Positions 1-5,032 of a stretch of 7,814 nt of DNA are shown here, piece by piece. This stretch comes from Deltaproteobacteria bacterium (GTDB taxonomy: Bacteria > Desulfobacterota > GWC2-55-46 > S146-73), in NCBI GenBank assembly GCA_015492355.1, contig WGFF01000296.1, forward strand, positions 1-7,814. Direction: 5' to 3'. The notes beneath the pieces are model-generated. The model was not told where the DNA came from. It did no database searches and worked only from the letters and a program-made list of their open reading frames with translations. Made by a program: the position numbers and the translations under genes. Positions within the stretch are counted from its first letter, which is position 1; every line of letters begins with the position of its first letter.

Positions 1-103
1 CCCTCAGGATACAGACAGATTTTAGTCCGAAAAAGATACCCATTACCTTTTTTAATCCCCAATCCCCAGGGCTTGCCTCAGGGGGTTTCATCCCCGTCCC
101 TGC

Positions 104-139
104 TTAGTACCTGTAGTAGAGCCTCACAGTCTCATTCAC
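104..139 (-). other. In-frame C-terminal continuation of the barrel gene after the TGA
   Basis: Directly after the TGA at 142-140 the same frame continues for 11 codons, VNETVRLYYRY, and ends in TAA at 106-104. The pattern, with hydrophobic or aromatic residues at -1, -3, -5 and -7 (Y, Y, L, V) and a terminal aromatic, matches the beta-signal that the BAM machinery recognises in the last strand of outer-membrane proteins. If TGA replaced an original TGG (Trp), the full product would be 233 residues ending NFGISL-W-VNETVRLYYRY. What is seen is the frame and the pattern; a nonsense mutation, stop-codon readthrough or a base error are all possible explanations. Confidence 0.6.
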
Positions 140-805
140 TCACAATGAGATGCCGAAGTTTATGAGTGCCCCTCCGAGGCTTCCACCATCGTCGAACCAC
201 CTCGATGTCTCGGTTACATCGGATATGGTTGTCTCGTATCTAAACTCCAGAAAAAACCTCTTACTCCCGTAGAGTCTCCTGCCGAACTGAAGCCCGCCCA
301 CAAAATGGATTCCTCCTATAATATCCGTATTGTCTGCACTGCCATAGGCACCGGATGCGGATGTACTCACGTAGTATCCCCCTGCCCCTGCACCCACGTA
401 AGGTGTCATGGCATCATCTTTTGACAGGTTGTATCTGGCAGTGATGAACAGAAAGGGCCAGACAAATCTTGAATACTCGTAGGAGGGGCAGAGAAGGCAA
501 TCTATACTTATGTAGTAAGGGTTTCTTATAGACACTTCCAGACCGAAGCCGTTCCTCCAGTACCATCCCCCTGATATAGAGATCACAACAAATCCGTCAG
601 GACGTGCCCATCCCCATTCACTTATCGTTTCTCCTACGGATTTAGCATGGTCGTATGCCTTATCTCCATAAGCCTTCGCATCTCCCGGTGTGAACCAGCC
701 CAGATTAATCCTGCCCCCAGTCCACCTTCCCTCGGCCGCAACAGGGGAGATAAGAAAGACGACACCAAGGACCGCCACGACTGTAGAAGTAATCACCCGA
801 TGCAT
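140..805 (-). CDS. Predicted outer-membrane beta-barrel protein, probably cut short by an in-frame TGA
   Basis: The 221-residue product begins with a Sec signal peptide (basic MHR, hydrophobic core about residues 5-20, cleavage likely after VAA at 22-24). The mature part is rich in Gly, Tyr, Phe and alternating hydrophobic residues, as in small outer-membrane barrels; stretches such as TPYVGAGAGGYYV, GGIHFVGGLQFG and FFLEFRYETTIS look like transmembrane beta-strands separated by loops. Two cysteines sit in a CLLC motif in the middle. The start at 805 is chosen because it has GGAGGG 6 nt upstream and places the signal peptide at the N-terminus; the frame stays open upstream to 1087, but those 94 residues do not look like protein. 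The reading stops at TGA without the aromatic last residue usual for barrels; 11 further codons after the TGA supply one. No close family is recognised. Function (porin-like, adhesin, structural) is unknown. The nearest upstream gene is a large transcription regulator. Confidence 0.75.
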   Translation of the reverse strand: MHRVITSTVVAVLGVVFLISPVAAEGRWTGGRINLGWFTPGDAKAYGDKAYDHAKSVGETISEWGWARPDGFVVISISGGWYWRNGFGLEVSIRNPYYISIDCLLCPSYEYSRFVWPFLFITARYNLSKDDAMTPYVGAGAGGYYVSTSASGAYGSADNTDIIGGIHFVGGLQFGRRLYGSKRFFLEFRYETTISDVTETSRWFDDGGSLGGALINFGISL

Positions 806-811
806 CAAAAT

Positions 812-817
812 CCCTCC
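812..817 (-). promoter_or_regulatory. Ribosome binding site of the barrel gene
   Basis: GGAGGG on the minus strand lies 6 nt (ATTTTG) upstream of the ATG at 805. This near-ideal Shine-Dalgarno sequence decides the start codon against the far longer open frame that reaches 1087. Confidence 0.85.
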
Positions 818-822
818 AGACT

Positions 823-834
823 GAATAATTATTC
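823..834. promoter_or_regulatory. 12-bp perfect palindrome next to the ribosome binding site, candidate operator
   Basis: GAATAATTATTC is a perfect 12-bp palindrome whose near edge is 5 bp from the GGAGGG ribosome binding site of the barrel gene. It could be an operator, overlap a -10 element, or form a weak AU-rich hairpin in the leader. It loosely resembles an AT-rich Fur-type half-site arrangement but is too short to assign to any regulator. Confidence 0.4.
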
Positions 835-963
835 CGAAACCTCTAACGAAGAAAGGACTTACCCACTTGCCTGCAATCGGTCGAATAGAAGACCATAGAG
901 GCAGGTTCCCCCCTTGTCGCACACCTTCACACAAAGGTCTCCATCCCTTTTCTAACACACTGG

Positions 964-981
964 AGGTAACATTTAGGTAAC
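964..981. promoter_or_regulatory. Heptamer direct repeat with 11-bp period, candidate regulator binding site
   Basis: AGGTAAC occurs at 964-970 and again at 975-981 (GTTACCT on the coding strand of the barrel gene), exactly 11 bp apart, one helical turn. A poorer copy, AGGGAAA (5 of 7), follows at 985-991. Tandem heptamers at 11-bp spacing are the known binding pattern of SARP/BTAD regulators and resemble OmpR/PhoB-type tandem sites; the neighbouring gene encodes a protein with that DNA-binding module. The site is about 160-175 bp upstream of the barrel start codon. No convincing -10 box was found at the SARP-typical distance, so the role is inferred. Confidence 0.4.
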
Positions 982-1026
982 ACGAGGGAAAAAATCTCTT
1001 GGGTGGCTTTCCCCGTGGTTTTAGAT

Positions 1027-1082
1027 GTGGGTCCTGTAAAAACACAAGGACCACCCTTTGAACCCGGTGGGGGTCAAGGTGG
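1027..1082. repeat. Two overlapping inverted repeats in the barrel gene's upstream region
   Basis: GGTCCT (1030-1035) pairs with AGGACC (1047-1052) across an 11-nt A-rich loop, and flanking GTGG/CCAC extend the stem with a bulge. A second stem, CCACC (1051-1055), TTGA (1058-1061), CCC (1063-1065), pairs with GGG (1071-1073), TCAA (1074-1077), GGTGG (1078-1082) around a 5-nt loop with small bulges. The two share bases 1051-1054, so they compete. No T-tract follows either on either strand, so these are not standard terminators. Confidence 0.4.
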
Positions 1083-1130
1083 AACATCTTTTGGCAGGAT
1101 TTTTATTACCTTGAGGTTATGTCCCCTGAA

Positions 1131-1150
1131 CCCTCCATGAGGCAGGAGGG
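1131..1150. repeat. GC-rich 6-bp hairpin
   Basis: CCCTCC (1131-1136) and GGAGGG (1145-1150) form a perfect 6-bp stem with an 8-nt loop. It lies 11 bp from the stronger hairpin at 1162-1197 in the 3' region of the regulator gene. No T-tract follows. It could stabilise the regulator's transcript end; that is a guess. Confidence 0.35.
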
Positions 1151-1161
1151 ATGTGAATCCA

Positions 1162-1197
1162 TGCCTTTGCAAGGCGAAAAGCCTATTTGCAAAGGCA
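1162..1197. repeat. Strong hairpin with 11-bp perfect stem just after the regulator stop codon
   Basis: TGCCTTTGCAA (1162-1172) pairs perfectly with TTGCAAAGGCA (1187-1197). Inside, GGC (1173-1175) and GCC (1181-1183) continue the stem around a GAAAA loop, with a 3-nt TAT bulge. It begins 5 bp past the regulator stop codon in the direction of transcription. There is no T-tract, so it is more likely a 3'-end stabiliser, a Rho-assisted end or a dispersed palindrome than a classical intrinsic terminator. Confidence 0.55.
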
Positions 1198-1202
1198 CTA
1201 TT

Positions 1203-4200
1203 CTACTTATGCCTTGTCTTCAACGTCCTGTAGAGGGACTCTGTCCTTGCTGATGGTTTGGTACCGAGTGACTCTGAAAGCACCTTGCGACAGCGCTGAT
1301 AAACAGCCATAGCCTCTGGCAATCTGCCCAGGCACCTGTAGCATCTCATCAAGCCATAGTAGAACTCCTCTGCTAAGTAGTCCACCTCAATACCCTTCTG
1401 GTAGCATGCCACAGCCTCCTCACACCACTTTGCCCTGCAGAGTTCATATCCCACCTTTCTTATGAGGCGGAGGAATTTACTGCGTGTACGTTCTCTTAGC
1501 GAGACCGCCCATGGCTGGTCCGTATCCTTGCACAGGAATGGTCCCTGATATAGCCCCATTACCTTCTCTGTGAGGTGCCACATCCTGTTCAATCCCTCTT
1601 TCTTTGTGGCAGAAGCCTCACCGAGGAGGCGCTCGAATGCCCACACATCGACCCATGAGAGCTGTGCGTTCAGTGTCAGGCACCCTCCGCTGAGCTGAAG
1701 GGCATCTTTATGTCCCACGAGCTGACGGAGCCGTTTGAGGGTGGTAACGAATGCCCTGTGGGCATCAAAGCCGTCAGCCTCTGGCCAGAGGGCATCTGCA
1801 AGCCTGTCGCACGGTATAGCCCTCCCTCCGAGTGCGATGAGTGCCTTGAGGAGATCGAGGGGCCTTTGCTGTGCCCTGCCACTGAACCGCAGGGGCTTTC
1901 CTTCCTTCACGAGTTCGAACCTTCCAAGGGTGTACACCTTAAGGGGCCAGGGCCAGTTCTCAAGATGGAGCGGAGGGGTCTCAGGTACTATACCCCGTCT
2001 CTTAATAAGGGTCTGCACATATCCAACCTCCATACCGTTCTCCACTGCCTTGATACAGAGGTGCGCCATGACAGAGGGATGCCACCACGGTGGATTGATG
2101 AGTCCGTACTGTTTGACCATGCTTATAAACCCGTGCAGTGCCCTGAGCCCCACTGTCTCTGCACCACGATCAAAGGCATTCAGTATCTTTGCAAGGAGTG
2201 CCAGTGTCTTGGCTGTCTTGCTGTTGCAGTCCCGTGCAACCCTCATGGCTTCGGTAAAATGTCTCTCTGCCTCTGCGTGTGCGCCTGTTACGAAACATGC
2301 CCTTGCAAGGGCGGATTGCATTATCCCCTGTACCCACCTCACACCTGCCTTCTGTGCATAGTCGAGGGCAATCCTTGCGTGTTCGAGCATACGTGGGGCA
2401 TCGCTTCGGTGCATAGCCTCGATGAATGCCTGGAATCTGTGGTGGGAGACATCCAGATATCTGCGGTGGTCAACCATGGTGGACATCTCTTTAAGTAGCC
2501 TGCGCGCCCCCTGCAGGTCTCCTGATGTTACAGTACCCCAGAACCCCTGGGCGAGTAGCATAAAATCCCATAGATGAACACCTGTTGAGCGTGCTATCTC
2601 CAGCCCCTTTCTTACAGCCCCCAGACAGGCTGGATTGTTGGCGGTCATCCAGAAATATGCACCCTGGATGGCATACCAGGCAATCCGGGTAAGGGGGGTC
2701 ATATCATGGGAGCGGGTCTGGGCTTCGAGGAGGTTGAAGATATTGCCAGCCTTTGCAAGGTCGCCTATCCACCAGGTGTAGTACAGAAGAAGGTGGTTCC
2801 CTATGGTCATGCATAGAAGTGGGTCTGGGATATTCTCCAGCAGTCTCTCCAGCCGATTCGCCCACATGGGCAGTTCAGGATGGTGTGGCTGTCTGTACAT
2901 GAGGGCTGTAAAAACACCTCCCACCACACGTGCCTCTATCTCTGGACTCGGAAAACACGGATGGCGTGCCAGAAGCCCCTCCATCTCTCCAATCCAGCGG
3001 TCAAGGGGATGGAAATCACCCCACTCGTAGAAAAAGGTATCCACTATGCCCACCCACGAAAGGAAAAGCCCTGCCACATCGTCACCCCTCTTGAAGCCCT
3101 CATACGCACGGATGTAACACCCACGGCTCCTGGCTATATCGAAGGGTTTATGGCTGGCTCCGAGCCAGTAGTAAAGCCACGGGTCTCGTTCCATGACCTC
3201 CCCCGGGAGACTCTCTATCCAGAGGCGAAGTGTAAGGTATCTCCCATGGCGGATGAGTGTCCTGGCATGGGTAAGGGCGAGTGTGGCGAGTGAGTCCCAG
3301 TCCATGCACGCCCTGTAGATGGTAGAAGCCTCGTCCACCTCCCCTGCCTCTGTAAGGAGCTGGGCAGAGGTCTTCTGTATATGGAGGAGGGACTGGCTAT
3401 CGAATACATCCCGTGCACGCGTAAGGAGGAACTCGCGAAAGAGGGGATGGTATTCATATGCCCTTGTGGGACCTGCATGCTGGATGGTGAAGTAGTTTCG
3501 GCGGATAAGGTCCGTAAGGATGGACTGGGCATGGCTCTGTCCTGTAAGCCTCTCAGCCATCTTCACTGTCACCCTGGGAAGAAAGGCGGTGTGGAGCAGG
3601 AGGTTTTGGGTCTTATGGTCCATCTTTCTGAAGATCTCCTCTCCAAAATACTCGAAGACCGACTCAGGGGTGCTGGTGGATACAGAACTGGCTTCGATAT
3701 GCTCGAACCCTGAATGTTCGAGCATCAATACCAGACCAGCTGCCCAGCCCTGTGTCTTCTGGTAAAGCATCTGTACCGTTGACCTTGGCAAGCCCTTCCT
3801 GCCTTTCAGCCGTATAATGCTTCTCGACTCCATGGGGGTGAGGCGCAGGTCCTTCCAGTCGATAATCCCCACCAGACCATTGGCTCTGAGGCGAGCCAGG
3901 ATGGGAGGGGGCTTACTCCTGCTTATGACCACCACAGTGCATCCCTCTGGTACCTCTGCCATTGCATCACGCATCACGGAATGAAGGGATGAGTCGACGG
4001 GTACTTCCTGGTAGTTATCGAATACAACGATAAAGGGTGGTTTCATGTGCTGATAGAGACTGCGGAAGTAGCGATGGGTAAAGGCAGAGAGGTTTTCGAG
4101 ATACTCTGATGTGAGCACTGGCAGAGGGCTATATCCCTTGGGAGAGAGTTCCTTCACTGCCATGCCCATGTAGTAGAAAAAGGATGCAACATCCCTGTCA

Positions 4201-4451
4201 CCCTCGTCCACCTGATACCACAGGCACGGGAGCCTGCGGTCTGCAAGGTAGCTCACAACGAGTGATGTCTTTCCTGCACCAGGCGGACCACAGACCCATA
4301 CAACAGGCTTTCTCCGCATACTATCTATGAGGCGAAACAGCCTCTTTCTCGGATAGATACCCCTGGAAACAGGATGGGTTATCTTTTTAAAAGTATGAAC
4401 CCCTCCACCACTGTCGGGCATGATGCTACCGTTGTCCAGAAAGGCTTGCAA
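1203..4451 (-). CDS. Large MalT-like STAND ATPase transcription regulator with OmpR-type winged helix and BTAD domain
   Basis: The 1082-residue cytoplasmic protein is a signal-sensing transcription regulator. Residues about 22-350 form a MalT/LuxR-type STAND ATPase: Walker A GPPGAGKT (55-62), Walker B IVVFDN (141-146, Asp145), VVISRSKPP (174-182), the QGWAAGL segment (234-240) and the family signature YHPLFREFL (334-342). Residues about 360-830 are helical repeats of the TPR kind, probably binding an inducer or partner. The C-terminus is an OmpR/SARP winged helix (about 836-930, with LADALWPEAD at 884-893) followed by a BTAD all-helical domain (about 935-1080). MalT itself ends in a LuxR-type helix-turn-helix, so this is a swapped DNA-binding end. 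The start is uncertain: TTG at 4451 with a weak AGGG upstream, or ATG at 4421 with no clear ribosome site; both lie before the conserved part. The stop is TAG. A promoter and a CRP-like site lie upstream. The inducer is unknown; the barrel gene downstream is a possible target. Confidence 0.88.
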   Translation of the reverse strand: MQAFLDNGSIMPDSGGGVHTFKKITHPVSRGIYPRKRLFRLIDSMRRKPVVWVCGPPGAGKTSLVVSYLADRRLPCLWYQVDEGDRDVASFFYYMGMAVKELSPKGYSPLPVLTSEYLENLSAFTHRYFRSLYQHMKPPFIVVFDNYQEVPVDSSLHSVMRDAMAEVPEGCTVVVISRSKPPPILARLRANGLVGIIDWKDLRLTPMESRSIIRLKGRKGLPRSTVQMLYQKTQGWAAGLVLMLEHSGFEHIEASSVSTSTPESVFEYFGEEIFRKMDHKTQNLLLHTAFLPRVTVKMAERLTGQSHAQSILTDLIRRNYFTIQHAGPTRAYEYHPLFREFLLTRARDVFDSQSLLHIQKTSAQLLTEAGEVDEASTIYRACMDWDSLATLALTHARTLIRHGRYLTLRLWIESLPGEVMERDPWLYYWLGASHKPFDIARSRGCYIRAYEGFKRGDDVAGLFLSWVGIVDTFFYEWGDFHPLDRWIGEMEGLLARHPCFPSPEIEARVVGGVFTALMYRQPHHPELPMWANRLERLLENIPDPLLCMTIGNHLLLYYTWWIGDLAKAGNIFNLLEAQTRSHDMTPLTRIAWYAIQGAYFWMTANNPACLGAVRKGLEIARSTGVHLWDFMLLAQGFWGTVTSGDLQGARRLLKEMSTMVDHRRYLDVSHHRFQAFIEAMHRSDAPRMLEHARIALDYAQKAGVRWVQGIMQSALARACFVTGAHAEAERHFTEAMRVARDCNSKTAKTLALLAKILNAFDRGAETVGLRALHGFISMVKQYGLINPPWWHPSVMAHLCIKAVENGMEVGYVQTLIKRRGIVPETPPLHLENWPWPLKVYTLGRFELVKEGKPLRFSGRAQQRPLDLLKALIALGGRAIPCDRLADALWPEADGFDAHRAFVTTLKRLRQLVGHKDALQLSGGCLTLNAQLSWVDVWAFERLLGEASATKKEGLNRMWHLTEKVMGLYQGPFLCKDTDQPWAVSLRERTRSKFLRLIRKVGYELCRAKWCEEAVACYQKGIEVDYLAEEFYYGLMRCYRCLGRLPEAMAVYQRCRKVLSESLGTKPSARTESLYRTLKTRHK

Positions 4452-4693
4452 GGAAAGTACCCTGGTAAAGCCTCTCCGAAGAAAAGGTGTGAGTTACAGG
4501 TACCTACAGCCTATTGTTGCTCGATGCTCCATGAACCGGGGATGCCTCTGGTTTACTTTCGAGCCTGATACGGTGGGTTATCCGTAGTCTGTCCCCCTGC
4601 ATCTACAGAGAACCTCGAATGATACGTACCGGATAGAGTCGAATGGAGCCTTTGTAAAGAGTCCCCACGGAAAGGTGTCTTTCGGTCACAATA

Positions 4694-4723
4694 AATATAT
4701 TACAAACCAGAAATACCAGTCAA
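4694..4723 (-). promoter_or_regulatory. Sigma-70-like promoter of the regulator gene
   Basis: On the minus strand TTGACT (4723-4718, 5 of 6 matches to TTGACA) is followed after 18 bp by TATATT (4699-4694, 5 of 6 matches to TATAAT). An alternative -10 in the same AT-rich block is ATATAT at 17-bp spacing. Transcription would begin near 4687, leaving a leader of about 235 nt before the regulator start codon. Inferred from sequence only. Confidence 0.55.
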
Positions 4724-4739
4724 GGATTTACACCATCCG

Positions 4740-4762
4740 GGTAATGGTTCCTTACCAGAACC
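4740..4762. promoter_or_regulatory. Overlapping inverted repeats just upstream of the regulator promoter
   Basis: GGTAA (4740-4744) and TTACC (4752-4756) form an inverted repeat with a 7-bp centre; overlapping it, GGTTC (4746-4750) and GAACC (4758-4762) form another. They lie about 60 bp upstream of the predicted transcription start, between the -35 box and the CRP-like site. The GGTAA core is shared with the AGGTAAC repeats in front of the barrel gene, but such a short word can recur by chance. Confidence 0.3.
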
Positions 4763-4776
4763 TTATAGTTCTATTC

Positions 4777-4792
4777 TGTGACAAAAGTCACA
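4777..4792. promoter_or_regulatory. CRP/FNR-family binding site (CRP- or HcpR-like)
   Basis: TGTGACAAAAGTCACA is a perfect palindrome around a 4-bp AAAA centre and matches the CRP consensus TGTGA-N6-TCACA at every fixed position. The right arm extends to TCACAA, which also fits the HcpR-type consensus TTGTGA-N6-TCACAA known from sulfate reducers and relatives. Its centre is roughly 95-98 bp upstream of the predicted start of the regulator transcript, a distance compatible with class I activation. Which CRP-family protein the organism has cannot be told from this window. Confidence 0.6.
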
Positions 4793-4909
4793 AGGATTGG
4801 GTTTTGTCTGCTTAAGGGGGGGATTTTATCCTCAAAAGACTATAAGCCTGATGAAGATTAAGCGGTAAGACACTCCAGCTCAAAAAGAATTCACCTGAAC
4901 CCGAGCAGG

Positions 4910-4964
4910 GGTAGAACCCAAGTTCTGCCATTCATCCCAACCCGCAGGGCGGGATAATTCTGGC
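4910..4964. repeat. Two overlapping, mutually exclusive hairpins downstream of recG
   Basis: First stem: GGTAGAAC (4910-4917) pairs with GTTCTGCC (4922-4929), 8 bp with one G-T wobble and a CCAA loop. Second stem: GCCA (4927-4930) and ATCCC (4934-4938) pair with GGGAT (4951-4955) and TGGC (4961-4964), with CCC-GCA-GGG (4941-4949) able to pair inside. The stems share 4927-4929, so an RNA could form only one at a time. No known riboswitch or small RNA family was recognised. Confidence 0.4.
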
Positions 4965-4990
4965 TGACCTCGTAAAAAAACTATCTCAAG

Positions 4991-5018
4991 GTCTATGGGA
5001 AGCATGGACACTTTTTTT
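4991..5018 (+). terminator. Terminator-like hairpin and T7 tract, plus strand, facing the recG 3' end
   Basis: GTCTATG (4991-4997) pairs with CATGGAC (5003-5009), 7 bp including one T-G wobble, around a GGAAG loop; after AC comes a run of seven T (5012-5018). On the plus strand this has the form of an intrinsic terminator. On the minus strand the stem has a C-A mismatch and the T7 tract (4980-4974) is 10 nt away, so termination of recG there would be weaker. As no plus-strand gene precedes it, it may shield recG from antisense transcription, end a small RNA, or act mainly on the recG transcript. Confidence 0.4.
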
Positions 5019-5032
5019 CAGGAGGACCGCCC

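Larger units (their letters stand above)
806..1202. other. Non-coding, hairpin-rich region between the regulator and the barrel gene
   Basis: This 397-bp stretch holds no convincing gene. It serves as the 3' region of the regulator and the upstream region of the barrel gene. It contains the palindrome at 823-834, the heptamer repeat at 964-981, a structured block at 1027-1082, a GC hairpin at 1131-1150 and an 11-bp-stem hairpin at 1162-1197. A clear sigma-70 promoter for the barrel gene was not recognised. The coding frame of the barrel gene stays open across most of it, but without a credible start or signal sequence. Confidence 0.7.
4452..5032. other. Non-coding region between recG and the regulator
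   Basis: This 581-bp stretch holds no convincing gene on either strand. From the regulator side it contains a leader of about 235 nt, a sigma-70-like promoter on the minus strand (4694-4723), an inverted repeat (4740-4762), a perfect CRP-type palindrome (4777-4792), a run of seven G (4816-4822), and near recG a set of hairpins (4910-4964) and a terminator-like element (4991-5018). The AGGTACCT palindrome at 4498-4505 lies within the leader. A 32-codon open frame at 4602-4504 on the minus strand is too short and unremarkable to call. Confidence 0.7.

Noticed and set aside
1..103. Intrinsic terminator of the barrel gene
   Set aside because: GC hairpins such as 81-95 are present, but no stem is directly followed by a T-tract on the minus strand; the T6 run at 50-55 is on the plus strand.
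140..142. Selenocysteine or genome-wide recoding of TGA
   Set aside because: carB in the same window ends at TGA as a plain stop, and no obvious selenocysteine insertion hairpin was recognised right after the codon; Trp loss by mutation is the simpler reading.
806..1087. Long N-terminal extension of the barrel gene frame (94 more codons, start at 1087)
   Set aside because: The internal ATG at 805 has an ideal ribosome binding site and begins a classic signal peptide; the upstream residues show no protein-like pattern and overlap hairpins and the heptamer repeat.
1710..2498. Plus-strand open frame of 262 codons (and others at 1735-2361, 2880-3293, 3381-3713)
   Set aside because: They lie opposite the regulator gene, which has clear domains, and their Cys/Pro-rich translations look like antisense shadows.
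4374..4568. Plus-strand 64-codon open frame over the start of the regulator
   Set aside because: Part of it is antisense to the regulator, it has no recognisable features, and no ribosome site was evident.
4504..4602. Minus-strand 32-codon open frame in the regulator's leader, a possible leader peptide
   Set aside because: It is short, only a distant GAGG precedes it, and nothing in the residues suggests function; possible but not supported.
4840..5018. Known structured RNA (6S, SRP RNA, TPP, c-di-GMP or fluoride riboswitch) in the recG-regulator gap
   Set aside because: The conserved core motifs of these families were looked for by eye and not found, and no downstream plus-strand gene exists for a riboswitch to control.
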